Shown here one piece after another: positions 33,767-46,204 of a stretch of DNA of 64,000 nucleotides. The stretch lies in NCBI RefSeq assembly GCF_000003815.2, contig NC_049979.1, forward strand, positions 28,454,249 through 28,518,248, written 5' to 3'. The notes below the pieces were generated by a model that saw only the letters and a program-made list of their open reading frames with translations, had not been told where the DNA came from and did not search any database. A program made the position numbers and the translations under genes. Each line of letters opens with the position of its first letter. Within the stretch, counting starts at the first letter, position 1. Source of the stretch: Branchiostoma floridae (lineage: Eukaryota; Chordata; Leptocardii; Amphioxiformes; Branchiostomatidae).

Positions 33767-34087
33767 TTAAGCTAACGGCACAACCCAAAAAAACGTACGG
33801 ACAAATTTGTCCGTACGTTTTTTTGGGAGGCCACGTCCGCCACGTATTTCTGAAAATGTGGGTAACGACTGGCAAGAGCAGGGAGGGAGCACGTCAACGC
33901 ACGGCACACAAAGTTTTGCCTGCACGTGAAGTTCTACGGCGTGTCTGCGTGCTCCAAAATCCGTCGGATTCCCTACGAGTTCGTACGGAGGCAGTACTTA
34001 CCACTTACGGATCCTTAAAGATTGCCCACGTTTTGGCACGTAGACAGCACGTATTTGCACGTACGGCGGGTTGTGCCCTTAGCTTTA
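33767..34087. mobile_element. Harbinger-like MITE with TTA target duplication
   Basis: The element at 33770-34084 has ends AGCTAACGGCACAACCC and the complement GGGTTGTGCCCTTAGCT (one mismatch). TTA flanks it (33767-33769, 34085-34087). A second palindrome, AAAAAACGTACGGAC/GTCCGTACGTTTTTT, sits just inside the left end. A 3-bp TTA duplication is characteristic of PIF/Harbinger elements. A truncated relative is at about 14816-14936. Confidence 0.7.
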
Positions 34088-34810
34088 TACGAATCTTTCC
34101 CACTGGCGTCTGTAAGCTAATAGCAGACGCTCGCCTGCTACGCTATCTGATCAAAACACAAATAAAAAAGGCCCAAAGTGCGTTCATATAAATCTGACAT
34201 AAGGCCAAAAGGGATTGTTGCGACAAATTGTGTTCATTCTAAGGCAATCTAACTGCAAGATTACTCCGAGGGGGAATGTGATTTGGCGAACTGATTGTTA
34301 ATTACGACCGACAAAGTCGGTACTAAATCAATTTAGTCGCGACGCCGAACTGTGCCCCGTCTGCAAACCAAAATGTCAGCATTCTATTTGCTCTCACTGT
34401 TAGAGGAGATGCCTTCCTATTGTTAGCATTCACTATGTAGCCTTCCACCCCCACATTTCATTCTGTCAGTCGCTCTGTGTAGTTCAGCGCAGGTCTTGAG
34501 GCAATTTTAGTCCATATTTTATGACGTTTTCCTAATACTGACGCATGACGTTGAACGTGCTCCCCGCCAATGTCATTGTCATGCCAATATTGCCTCAAAC
34601 CATATTTGAAAAAAAATATGGTGACCAGCCCCTCCAGCTTTGTCCTGCCACTTGCTACATAATGTAATTGATCGCCGCAAGGTGTCTGCAACTTGACCAG
34701 TAACCATGGTGAAAGCCGTCTGGTCCAGGTCATTGACCTTATTTGTTTGCAAGGGAAGGAAGAAGAGGGAAAATTAAACAAAAACAACATGTTTCCCTTC
34801 TGTGAACGCA

Positions 34811-35036
34811 ACACAAGTTAACCTTTATCCGTGGGGTAACCTATACCCGTTATTTTCAAAAGCAGGGCATTTAGGGATATCCAGTCGCCGGACAGTGGTT
34901 TCAAACTGCAATATTTAAAAAAAAAATTATATCTTGATATAACACCAGATGTAGGTTACCACAAGAAGTGGAAATATTGCAGTTTTAATATACCAACGGA
35001 TATAGGTTACCTCGCGGATAAAGGTGAACTAGCGTG
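34811..35036. mobile_element. palindromic MITE GCTAGTTCACCTTTAT, copy 2
   Basis: AGTTAACCTTTATCCGTGGG at the left and GCGGATAAAGGTGAACTAGC at the right. The centre has an extra ATGTAGGTTACCACAAG segment and looks rearranged. Confidence 0.65.
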
Positions 35037-35689
35037 AAACATAAAAACGGAGTAGGTTTGCCCTTGGTACTGATATGACCTTCCACTGAAGCGGCAATCT
35101 GGAAACACGACGTCCCCCATTCCCGAAACAGACGCTTCGTGTAAATATCAAACCATAACAAACATGAAACGAAATGAGAGAATGCCATAAAACTATATCA
35201 CCAGACACCTAATAAAGATAGGGATAACATAAACTTCCAAATTAGTTATACTAGCGCCGTAGATTGAGATTATAAGCTGGATTTATTGCCAGAGTTTTCG
35301 TTAAACCAATTTTCTTCGCCCATGTTGTCTCGTAAATTTGGTCTTTAAAATATCTAAGCAGAGAGCGGTAAGAAAAATACATGAATAGGTAGACAGTAGG
35401 AGGGAGTTGTATCCAATACAAACCCAGTACAATGTGCGATGTCTTGTGATTGGTCCCTTTAGGAAGTCCATAGGCCTAGGAAAAAATCTGACCGACACTT
35501 GCGTACAATTTTCGATCAATCTGAGTGTTAAATGTAAAACCTTTTTCTCTTTCACACTCTATTCAACGCTTTGAACAGTTGATTTAAGAATTGTGTGATT
35601 CTTTCTTCAGATTATCAATGTAAAAGTGCTTGTACAATGGATATCTTTATCTTTACTGTAAGAATATGATGTTAAAATACCGTTTGCAT

Positions 35690-35940
35690 GCATGGATGGA
35701 TTGTCTTGATACTTGATATGTGCATGGGTGTTGGTGAGACCTCGAAATGATTAGGTTTTGAGCCCCCTAGCCGCTTGTTATGGTACTGCAGATGAACCTG
35801 CGGTTTTCCGTGTTCTGGACTAGCCATGGTCACAAGTTTTGGGTGGTAGATAGCTCTTGTGGTTGGGAATAAGTGACGTAAGTTTGGGCCCTCTAGCAGC
35901 TTTTGTTGGAACTGCAGGCGGTGTTTCATTAGCAGGGTTT
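35690..35940 (+). repeat. ACCTCCAT-family body, hairpin missing
   Basis: GGATGGATTGTCTTGATACT, TTGGTGAGACCTCGAAATGA, TTTTGAGCCCCCTAGCCGC and GCTATGGTCAC-like blocks in family order. Confidence 0.65.
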
Positions 35941-36274
35941 TAATGTTTCAACTGTGCTACATCGGTCACATACTCCCTTACCCAGCCCGTTTCTCACGCT
36001 CACCCGTAGTGCCCCCGATGCCCCCCTCTCACTCTATGCCACCTTTGAATGCGACAGTTCGGCGGGGTTAGCCAGCTTTCGCACGGAGACATTCACACAA
36101 GACAGATGTTTCAATTTCATCGCCCGCAAAAGACGGTGCGCCGCATAAAAGACGGGGATTTGTCACGGCCGCAGCTGTTGCTCGGCCTTTTTGGAACTCT
36201 CGTGTCTGTAGTGACCGCCACACCTCTTACATGTCTTTGATCTATGTCCAACAACTCTATTCAGCCTTTCAACT
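35941..36274. other. GC-richer intronic patch
   Basis: Moderately CpG-rich with an E-box (CAGCTG near 36172). No recognised coding sequence. Confidence 0.3.
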
Positions 36275-36660
36275 TTTTACCTCCATGAAAAATGGAGGTA
36301 CAGTTTTCATTTGCACGTTTGCCCGTATTTTTGTCAGGGAATATATCTCAAGAACCATTGGATGGATTATTATGATATTTGGTACGTGGGTAGGTGTTGT
36401 GAACTGAAAGGTGATGACTGATTTAGTGTCTCCTGGCGGTTGACCTTGGTACTGCAGTATGGCTGCCTGGTTTTGTATCTTAAGTGCGGACGTACTGTGT
36501 TGTTGATTTTTAGATGGAAGATAGGTGTTGACGTGAATGAGAATTGGTGTAGGTTTGGGCCCCCTAGCAGGTTGCTGTGGAACTAAATAGCTTTTTTTAC
36601 TACCCCCCCCCCTCTGGTGGAGTGGTGTAGTCTTAGTTGCAGGCACAGGTGTTGTTTACT
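36275..36660 (+). repeat. ACCTCCAT-hairpin family, near-complete copy
   Basis: Begins ACCTCCAT, a short loop, then ATGGAGGT (36279-36299). ACCATTGGATGGATTATTAT, TTGGTACGTGGGTAGGTG, TTGACCTTGGTACTGCAG and GGTTTGGGCCCCCTAGCAGG follow. Other copies: 19.5, 35.7, 43.95, 56.4 and 59.94 kb forward; 4.0, 31.6, 38.2, 38.3 and 40.4 kb reverse. There is no long open frame. Its class is unknown to me. Confidence 0.75.
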
Positions 36661-37184
36661 AGAAGGTCAACGACCTCTATATAGGTTGTTGGCTGATAAC
36701 AGGTGCACATGCCAGTGGAAAACGTTTCTCTGAGTGGGGATGCACAGATGTTGTTTACAACTGTTCAGTTTTACCAAACAAGACCTAGACCAGTTCATGG
36801 TAAAGAGAATGAATAACCTTATCCAACAATATGTGAGTTATATGTCTTATGAAGGGAAATTGCATAACATCGTTATAAAAACCTTAGATATTTCGTAAAT
36901 GTTCGAAATCTCAGATCTTGTGTTTAAAATGCGAAAAGCTGGTAATGTCACAATAGGAGTCGTCAAATACAGCTTTACATTGGAAAAACAATAAAACCGC
37001 CGACCCAAAAATCATTCATTGGACGCAAAAATTGCCACGTCTTGATTTTCATGACCATAGGAAAGTTCAATCGATTTATGATATTTTGGAGTCGATGTGT
37101 TCAGTCATGTGTGTAGAGAAACGTTGTTTTTTTAGCTATTTTGTGTAAGAGGGAAGTCAACTTATACATAATGATCCAATAGGG

Positions 37185-37470
37185 GCTGTACTAAAATTAT
37201 TATAGCTCCGTGGAGCTGGCAAAATATTGTTCGATAGAGCTCTAGAATTTTGAAGGTGATATGAGGCATTCATAGTTCTTAGAGCTAGCTCTATATATCG
37301 AATGTAGTAGCGTATATCGCTTAGAAAAGCTCCTCCATAGAGGTCTAAAATTTTCTTGAAAGTGACGTGAACCATGTGTACAAATCCATAGCGCTTAGAC
37401 CTAGCTCCATGGAACGGAGGGTTCAACGGTACTGATAACTCCATGGAGATAGCTCCATGGGGCTATTACT
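37185..37470. repeat. degenerate duplicated block rich in AGCTCCATGGAG
   Basis: Two units of about 125 bp share GAGCTCTAGAATTTTGAAGG / GAGGTCTAAAATTTTCTTGA and TTAGAGCTAGCTC / TTAGACCTAGCTCC. Several short CTCCATGGAG palindromes occur. Confidence 0.5.
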
Positions 37471-38159
37471 ACAAACCATACAGATCGACCTCAGTATAAA
37501 ACGTTTTTTGGTTCCAAGCCAAGATACATTTAGAAATCACGTTGCGTTTGTACCCTCAAGCACTGTACTACACTCTCTGGAGTTGTAAGGGACCTTCGGC
37601 GTCCCTAAGCATTTAAAGATCTATGCACACCCTTCTCTAATGGTAGTCTGTCTAATGATAAGTTACTGACTACACGCCCCTATGCGATCATGCATGTACT
37701 CCACAAAGACCCAAAGGCCCATCTTTTACCATTAGAACATTGTCGTTTTTCAGCGTGTGGAGGCGTGGGGTTTTCCCATATGGAATTAGTAAATGATTTT
37801 AGTTATGGCAGTGTAAGTTTTTACTGCAGTAATAATCGCTGTGCACCGAAAGATATATATTTCTTATCATTAAAGTTTACACATAAAACGCCTAGGTGCA
37901 CGTGTAATAAAATTAATGTTGTTTGTTCCGAATATGGTTCTGAAAAATTAGGAAAGTGGGTTCTTTTTTTATAGATTTTGTATAATAGGGTATAAGTCTA
38001 AAGGGGACCTAGGTTTGTTGAGAATGTTCATATCCCTTTTTGTCTTTTTTTTTTAAAGAAAATATTGGAAGCTCAGATGTCAGATTGAATATTTTAGAAT
38101 AAAGACTAGGGTCGGCACATTTTTGCTAGTTTTCGTCGGATAACTGAAAACAACTTTTT

Positions 38160-38530
38160 CCTTGACTTTTGTTTTCCCAACATCTACCTAACAATCAAAT
38201 ATCATGAAGATACATCTACAGATTCTTCCTTTATGCTGTTAACAAATAAACACACAAACATACAAGTTCCACTGTGACGCCGTATGAAGCAGCTACGTTG
38301 CCCATTATCAAACGTGACCTTTTTCGTCCCAACATCTACCCACCTACCAGATATCTTGAAGTTTCATTCACAGCTTCTTTCATTTTTATGCTGTTTACAA
38401 ATAAACACATCTTACCATAGGAAGCAGCTACAATGCCGATCATTTCGCTTGATCCATGTTTTCCCAACACCTAACTACCTACCAAATATCATGAAGATCC
38501 ATTCACAGCTTCTTGAGTTTTGGCCACTCC
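38160..38530 (-). repeat. two reverse ACCTCCAT-family fragments in tandem
   Basis: CCAACATCTACC, AATATCATGAAGAT and ACAGATTCTTCCTTT in one; CCAACACCTAACTACCTACC, AAATATCATGAAGATCC and ATTCACAGCTTCTTGAG in the next. They are reverse relatives of the family body. Confidence 0.5.
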
Positions 38531-38979
38531 ACCATAGTACAAACGAAAACATAACCTTCTTGTCAAAGGTAACAATGTTGTACATATATTCTTACACGTC
38601 GCTCTAAGAGTAAGTGTCTGATCACAGTCTTCTGTTCGCTGACGCTAAAAGCGTAGTTAATGCCGCATAGCGGTTACGCTATCCCTCGCGCATGCATTAC
38701 CACAATTCTGTCCAATTAAGATAAGGATGTGCCAGACAGTGTTAAGAGGAAAAGCATGGGTGTTCTTTATGTCTCTTATCATTCATGAAAACGTCTGTGT
38801 AAAAATTAACCCCGTTTCAGATGTATTAGGAAGTTCAAGGTTAACGACGGCGGTATGTCTTACAAGCGTTTGTCTTCACGCCCCTTCCCAAGCCTACGTC
38901 TGCTTTGAGAAGACATGTAAATTTGATGCTACAAATAGAAAGTATGACTATGTCGAAAGTATGAGAATGGGAAAGAAAT

Positions 38980-39345
38980 AGATTGAAGGCAAGAAAAAAA
39001 AACAAGACAGGAGAGAAAAAAGAAGGAAGAAAGATGGAAAGAAGGAAAAAGGAATAAAAGAAATTGGATGAGTGAAGGAAAGAAGGAAAGAAAGAGGAGG
39101 AAAGAAGGAAGAAAAGATGGGAGGAAGTGAAGAAATAAAGAAAGAAAGAACGAAAGAAAGAGAGAAGGGAGAAATGAAAAAAGAAGGGAGGAAAGAAGGA
39201 AAGTAAGAAAAAGGGAGGGATAAAGTAGAGATAGAAAGTAGAGAGGAAGGAATAAAAGAAAAAGGAAGGAGGGAGGAAGGAAAGAAAGAAAGAAGGTAGG
39301 AAGGACGGAAAGTAGTAAGTAAGGAAAAAAGAAAGAAATTGATTG
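38980..39345. repeat. 365-bp purine-only-like tract (GAAA/GGAA)n
   Basis: The plus strand is almost entirely A and G with GAAAGAAGG motifs. Long reverse-strand frames of Phe/Ser/Leu across it are compositional artefacts. Such mirror-rich polypurine tracts can form triplex DNA. Confidence 0.9.
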
Positions 39346-40409
39346 CAATTCTTATCAACAGAGGCCAATACCTCCTTGTCCCAACGTAAATATACCTACC
39401 GTAGTCATCACTAGTCTGTACACATCGGGAAGTTTTAAAAGCTTCCTTCATACACATGTAACTGTACCCAGAAGGGCGCTTTTAGTTCCTGCAGACTATC
39501 CCATATCTTTAAGTTTCCTCATGCGTGTCTCTTGGTCCATAAAGCTCGCATACCGCCCCCGGAACGTGTCTGCTACCGTACCGGAGAGGGCTACGGATAT
39601 GACTCGCCGCTGGCCACGTTGAGAGTAATACGGTGGATCTTCTTGTCAGAAAACCGCAGCGAACATGAGGGAGTGTTAGGACAGGGTTTGGAGTACTTCC
39701 TTGCTGCAAGGCAATCCGCGTGTGTCATACAAGTGATGTGTTGTCAGGAGAACAAAGTTTCCACACGGAAATGGACTGTCAACTGACTCGTCGTCGGTCG
39801 TAGGAGGATTTGGGATGGATGGCTAGGCCTAGGAAAAATATGTTGCGTTTCCGATGAATACGGTCCTGAAAGAATAGGTTTGGTAGGTAGGGATTTGGCT
39901 ATTTTGTAAAAAAAAATATTTTTTATATCCTACAATTGCATTTTAGCAATGTAAAATCAAAATGCATCAGGTAATGGTATTCTCAATATCATATAGTAAT
40001 TATACTGATATACAAGGCACAAACATATTTATACATTAGACTTCAACTAATTGCATTATCGTCAATTGCATGATTCGGGAATTGCATAGAAATCTGAAGA
40101 CCCAAACCATTTCCCATTCATCCCGTTATAGATAGAATGGCATAATTGCATAAACTATTATGGCATCAGTCTTATATTTGCATGAACTAACGTCACAGCA
40201 CATGGCATGCTGACCTGGAAATATATAGTATGATAAAAATAACTAGGAATCTGAACAAAGAAGTACGATTTTTACTACAACTTTTTGCATCAACTGTTCA
40301 AAGACGTTAGCAGTGTGAAATACAGGAAGTTGGGTTTGAATTTTATCACTCAGATGTCAGATCAAGGATACAACCTTGGTCAGATCGAAAACTTCATGTT
40401 TCTTACCAG

Positions 40410-40610
40410 CGCCTAAATGAAAAATACGCCCTTGCAGTTCAACAGCAAGCTGCTAGAGAGCCCAAACATACATTCCTTGCACCACAGGCTATCTGCCACA
40501 AAAAATCACAACCATAGCATATCCAGGTCAAAAGATAAAAAAAAAAATGGAAATTCTGCTACAGTACCAAGCTCACATACCAGGGGGCCCAAAATTGACC
40601 TTCTTCTTCC
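40410..40610 (-). repeat. ACCTCCAT-family fragment, reverse
   Basis: CCCTTGCAGTTCAACAGCAA, CAAGCTGCTAGAGAGCCC, CAGTACCAAGCTCAC and GGGGGCCCAAAATTGACCTT match the reverse of the body (GGGCCCCCTAG, TGGTACTG). Confidence 0.6.
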
Positions 40611-40903
40611 AGCCGAAACTTTACTTTAGGAATGTTTTAGAGCAGAACAGTCCACAATTTCTCCAACCAATAGAGTGGAAAATGTCAAGATATTATTTGA
40701 ACCACGTGTCATGAAAAATTGATGCGTCCGTTACTTTCTGGAGATGAATTTTAATATTTAAAGACTTAATATGTTCCACGCCCCACGTAATCCATTTCTC
40801 TTGGTCGTAAATCATGCATGTACGAGACGTGGATTGATGATGATAGGACAAAGATAGAGAACGGCCCTAAATTAATCCCATGATCCACTGGGTCTCCCTG
40901 AGC

Positions 40904-41204
40904 AACCGCCATGACCTATGACCTCTCGTTAGATGTCACCTGACGTGTCATTAGTCTCGCGAGAATTGCTAAATCTCGTTACCGCACTGAATGATGCTCT
41001 ACAGGAGGAGAGTTGCTAACGACATGGTATCAAAGCTAACGATTACTGTTCCAAGTGTTTTGATCAACCACCGTGAACTATGACCTCTTGTTAGATATCA
41101 GGTGACATGTCATAAATCTCGCGAGAATTACGAAATCTCGTTACCACACTGAATAATGCTCTACAGAAGGAGAGTTGCTAACGGTTACTTCCAAGTGTTT
41201 TGAG
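40904..41204. repeat. tandem duplication carrying TCTCGCGAGA
   Basis: Two units (about 40904-41062 and 41068-41204) share ACCTATGACCTCTCGTTAGAT-like, AATCTCGTTACC, GCTCTACAG and AGGAGAGTTGCTAACG blocks. Each has the palindrome TCTCGCGAGA (40955-40964 and 41117-41126). That sequence is a known promoter element bound by ZBTB33-type factors in vertebrates. Confidence 0.7.
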
Positions 41205-41929
41205 GGCTCCGCTTAACCAAATCCAATTACAATCTCCATATCGCTTGGCGCAGTAATTGAGATGTAAGCGTCTTCCTCCCTCGTCTTTTCTCAATACCAG
41301 TAAATCATATATATGTTGTGACTGGTAATTCAATTTCCTTGTCACTAATAAGATCAGGACGTAAAAATCGAAGATAACATGTCCGCAATAGCCATATGTC
41401 TGCACAAATTAGAACGAAGTAGTCTCCGATGGCCAACGATATTCTGAATGCATATTTCCTTTTCTGGCAACAAACTTGCAATCGTTGCAACGCTCCTCTG
41501 AGGAAATATGTCAAATTATGAGGCGTATGAAGGACAGAGTCAGAGAAATTTCGTTTGCATGTCTTGTAACTTCTGTAGGTAAAGGTATAACGTAACGTCT
41601 GGGCGGTCGATCGAAGGTAACAGGCGCGCTCACTGCCTCGGGTGGTAATCATCACTTCCCACATAACACTGTTTAAAAGCTTTTTTACGCCCCCAACGTT
41701 ATCCATCACTCTCCCTGCACCCTGTGACACCTACCAGGACCCTGGGGCAACCCCAGCCCCCCGGGGGAACAATTCCATCTCACTCAGGACCGCTGAGTTC
41801 GCAGCGAAAAATCGAATCAGAGAGTAAATTGAAAATTCCTGGGAGAGGCGTACTCGCTACACGGAGTCTGTGATTAGCGGCAAATAAGGGACTAACTCGG
41901 AGGGAAAAAGGCAAGAAATTCCAAGCAAT

Positions 41930-42240
41930 TACTGTCTAACGTACGTTACATGGGAAAACTTTCAAACAACAACTGTCTAAGGTACGTTACGTTAGGTAAT
42001 TCGCAACAACTTTTGTCCAACATATGTGACAAGGGAACTTCAAACCAAACGCTGTCTAACGTACGTTACATGGGGAAACTTTCAAACAACAACTGTACGT
42101 TACATGGGAACATTCACAACAACTACTATCTAATGTAATTATACGTTACATGGGATAAATTCAAAACAACTACTGTCTAACGTTACATGAGAAAATTTTC
42201 ATTCAAACAACTACTGTTTAACGTATGTCATACGGGAAAA
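41930..42240. repeat. tandem array of about seven units near 42 bp
   Basis: Units follow TGTCTAACGTACGTTACATG, then GGAAAACTTTCAAACAACAA; spacing varies and several units are partial. Confidence 0.75.
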
Positions 42241-42599
42241 ATTAAAAAGTCTTGAACTGGTATAGCTACCAATTACCATGTCATATTTAACGCTATATAC
42301 GAGTAGTAAGGCATGTAAATTCTCTTAGATATTATCTTGTGACTATTTCCTTCATGTACATTGTAAAAACAGTCCCTTTTACACCAGTCTTGTTCAAGAA
42401 TGTCCGTTGAGACAAATCCCTTGTTTGCAATTCTCAAAAGCATACGTTTATCTCTGAGCTTCCGGCAAGAGGGGCACCCCCGGACCTCCATAATTGGTTC
42501 CCTGTAGGAGTGATGGTTCAAGGACGAATGTTGTTGCCGATGTTTGATACCTTGTTGTTGTATTATACAGCCAGAAGGCACCCATCTAAATAATGAGGC

Positions 42600-42790
42600 T
42601 ATTATAAAGTGTTCGAGGCACCTCCTTGAACACGGGACCCCCATTTTACATCCCTTTTGAGGGAAGAATGTAGCTGTAACCAGGAAACCCTACCCCGGAA
42701 TCGAATCGGGGTCGCCCGGTTACCCACCGACTTTGATTGGCGCCAGAAGCTCAACTGTGAAGCCGCTACCAATTGAGCTACAGGGACATA
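42600..42790 (-). mobile_element. SINE family 1, best-preserved copy
   Basis: Minus strand starts TGTCCCTGTAGCTCAATTGG, an A-box-containing tRNA head, and later has CGATTCGATTCCGG, a B-box. The non-tRNA body has CCTGGTTACAGCTACATTC and CCCGTGTTCAAGGAGGTGCC. The two boxes and their order identify an RNA polymerase III-type SINE rather than a working tRNA, as no intact cloverleaf arm set follows. Confidence 0.8.
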
Positions 42791-43867
42791 GTATCGATGG
42801 TAGTACACTGTGTAGTTTCAAGGACATTACTTGGGTGGGGGCATGCAAGAGAAGCAAATAAGAGCTTGGAGACTTCATACCCCATGAAATATTTCTTTTG
42901 TTTCATCATGTCACATTGATCATGCAGATAGATAGGGCTGTATGCATTGTTAGCATAATCTAATCCGATAATGGTGTTCCCTATCAGTATATATAATTAA
43001 ATGTGTGAAAGTCCGTTCCGTTGGTAGAAACTCCATGTTCACAATTCATTAGAAGCTATGCAAGTGACTTCCACATTTACATAATTTATTCATTGTCATG
43101 TACATCTTTAACTGATTCAAAATCAGAGGCTGCTGTGGTAACCTGACAGAGGAATTTGAAAGAGCAAGCTATGTCAGATAGGGGCCTATGGAGTGAAATA
43201 TGTACTAGCCTTGTCCCGACCTCTGGTCGATGATGTATGTTATTATGTATGTATGAAAGAGGAATAAAAAGATTAAAACATCTCATATGCAGAGACAAAG
43301 AGATTCTTCAAAACATGGAGTTTATTTGTTATATCATTTGCCATGTTTTCATTCTATATTTATGGAACAAAATATTCTCTCAGTTTTCATGAATTCATTA
43401 GTTGCAATGCCTTGTAATTGATTGCATTTAAGGAGGACAATTTAATAATCACTATTATGTAGTATGATACGAAAACATCGTAGCGCCATCTCAAGGTTTT
43501 CTTTTCTTACGAACACAAGAAACAGAATTACTTTTAGAAGTGTCCCGACTCACCAAAGGTTAAGGCCTCGTTATCTGACACTTTACATTAGATACAGTCC
43601 AAAGACCTTAGTCAACTCATTCTTTATTTTCTATTGAGAGATGTCTCCGCCTGATGTCTTGGGCGTGGGTACAGGATAAATAATACATGAATGCAATCTA
43701 GTTTAGTGATGGTTTATTGTATTCACGTCTTCTCTTCCGCACGAAAAAATAGGGCCCATTGTTATAGGTAGGTTGTGCGAAGACAGGTATAGGTAGATAA
43801 AATATAGCTCTGCTTTTTCTTGTTCAGTAACTTCGCCAAGAAGGGTTTGTTTTTGGCAGCGTTGGCA

Positions 43868-43868
43868 G

Positions 43869-43929
<61 letters not shown>

Positions 43930-44150
43930 TGCTTGTCTGTCTATCTGTGATATATAACTCCAATAGGCATGATGAATGGATTGTCTTGATGCTTTGCTTG
44001 TGAGTAGGTCTTGATGAGACCTCGAAATGATTAGATTTTGGGTTCCCTAGCGACTTTCTTATGGTACTGCAGCGGAACTTCTGGTTCTGTTATCTCCTCA
44101 TCTCGACAAGCTTTGGTTACGATTTTTGGCTAGTTGATAGCTCTTTATAG
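43868..44150 (+). repeat. (GT)n/(GTGC)n then ACCTCCAT-family body
   Basis: Microsatellite at 43868-43932, followed by GGATTGTCTTGATGCTTTGC, TGATGAGACCTCGAAATGA, TTTTGGGTTCCCTAGCG and CTTTGGTTACGATTTTTGG, in family order. Confidence 0.7.
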
Positions 44151-44689
44151 TTTCTTAAGTAAAAATGAATTTGACGAATCTTTAACATTAGTCTTCAAGC
44201 TAACTTACGTAACGACCTCTTTTAAGATAGACCCCAGTGAGCCTTCAACGACTTTATCTCAATACATGCAGGCAACCGACCTATCAATCCATACATCCAT
44301 CCCCATCTATCTCTATACAACCATCTCTTTAGCCATTTTGGTTCTTATCTTACTTGCCGGCTATCGTATCATATGTTCATCTATTCTTCCGTCCCCGTCC
44401 ATCCATCCATCTATTTTGTAGTCTTTGTGTCTATTGATACAACCTGTTATTGGCATCGCCCCGTTAGATCACGTACTTGTTATGGGGCGATGATAGAACC
44501 CAGAAATTAGGACAAGGTTAGACCTAGAGGTCAGCAAAACTGGGATCAAAGCAGTGATGCGTCGATGAAGGTTAGACATCTAGGTAAACAATGTAGTTTA
44601 GGCCCAGCCAGTAAACAATGTTGAGTTTTCGGATGCGGTCCTGAAAAGAAATAAAAAAATAGGGTCTGTATGTAGGGGTTCTCTCCTTC

Positions 44690-44922
44690 TCACACTTTCT
44701 CTCTCTCTGCCTCTCTTTTACTCTCTCTCTCTGTCCCCTGTCTCTCTGTCTCTCTCTTTTTCTCTCTGTCTCCCTCTAATTTTCTCTCTCTGTCTCTCAC
44801 ACTCACTCACTCTCTGTCTCTTTCTTTCTGTTTCTGTCTCCCTCTGTCTCTATCTTTGGCATTTCTTTCTCTTTCTCTCTCCCACTCTCTCCCTTTCTCT
44901 CTCTCTCTCTCTCTGTGTGTGG
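44690..44922. repeat. (TC)n-rich microsatellite
   Basis: About 230 bp of CTCT runs with TGTCTC and TTTC interruptions, ending CTCTGTGTGTGGGG. Confidence 0.9.
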
Positions 44923-46204
44923 GGCTCGTTTTAAGATCTTAGACGAAGTAATACAACAAATAAAGTTTAACAATGTAAAACTGAAATTTATCAGGCAATG
45001 CTATATTCAATAACATATTGTAATTACACAGATATACATTGTACAAGCACAATCATATCAATGAACTGAACAAAGAAGAACAATATTCACAGCACATCCA
45101 TAGATCAACAGTTAGGTCTGTTTGGCATTTTGTCACCTAGATGTCAGATTGCTTCCTATTGATCTATGTCAAAATTCGTCTTTGCCTGTTTTGCATATCA
45201 ATGCGTATATCTTTGGCCACAAAACGTGTTAATCAACAAATATTGCTCAGGGACACTGACAATAGTTAGTGATAGCTATCTAAAACATCTGGCCGTTTCC
45301 AAAATTCAGTTGCTTCCAAGTAGCCGTTTTATCTGCAATAAAGTAGCGATGACTTTGAATGAACCGAATCCACGGTGCAGCATCTCTCTTAAACTTCTAA
45401 TCAACCTGTGGATATCGCCGGCCGCGTATACCATGAAGGTGACCCGAGCGGTGAAAGAACTCGTCAATATTTCATACCAGCTCCTCTCGATTCAGTTTGG
45501 ATTAGATCGAAGAAAGGCGTACAAATCCCCGCCACAAATACGCGCCCAATGGCCGCACCGTGGCCGGCTAGATGAGGTTAGCTCTGGTAAATGAGTCGCT
45601 GGAGGCGCGCTATTGTTCGATCTGATCTACTCAGAGAGGGTTAAGGAAACGCTGGCGGTGTACCGCGCGGTGAATACAACTAGGGCTTGCATGTCTTATA
45701 TCCTCTTGTAGTAGTAGCGTGAGTAGTCCTGTGGTTAGCGGCCCTGTCTTTTTTACCAAGAACAGGATTCTCCCCAGAATTGTTTAGTATAGTGGAGGGG
45801 CTGGCAAAAATAACCCGCACCAACGCGCTGCACTTTCATGAAAATGGGTTCATTTTGCAATGACAAAGGGTGTCAAATACTACAAGTATAATATACTGTT
45901 GTTATTCCTTTGTTGTGAAGTGGCAAAACTACTATTGTTTTGATCATTGCTCATTCACAAGTTTTTGCAGACAATGCTGACTGGAAAAGTGATGCCACTT
46001 GGTACAAAAATCTGTGAATTGTCATTAATCTTAGCAAAACTAACAAAGAAAATAGGGAAGAAACACACTAAATTTGAAAAATAGTATAGTGGAGCTGGCT
46101 GAGAGTATAGTGGAGGGCCTCCCTTATTCCACTCTCTGGGGAGAACCCTGAAGAAGCTGTGATCCCAACTGTTTCCGCTCACCCGACATGTACACTCATT
46201 TAAA
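44923..46204. other. intronic DNA with an unrecognised frame
   Basis: A 142-codon frame (45166-45594) ends in a CpG-containing patch (45400-45640). I recognise no domain, and the amino-acid make-up does not persuade me of a gene. A short direct repeat, AGTATAGTGGAG(G/C)(G/T)GG, occurs near 45788, 46083 and 46107. Confidence 0.3.

Noticed and set aside
38841-39457. Three long minus-strand frames rich in Phe, Ser and Leu
   Set aside because: They are translations of a GAAA/GGAA polypurine tract.
41930-42240. CRISPR-like array of short repeats
   Set aside because: Units are diverged, contiguous and without unique spacers of constant length, and the genome is animal.
42690-42790. Possible tRNA gene (A and B boxes on the minus strand)
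   Set aside because: The head continues into a shared non-tRNA body found in four other places, so it is a SINE. The same reasoning applies at 12.9, 26.1, 50.4 and 60.9 kb.
45166-45594. 142-codon plus-strand frame
   Set aside because: No recognisable domain, mixed composition and no splice or promoter context. Kept only as an unassigned stretch.
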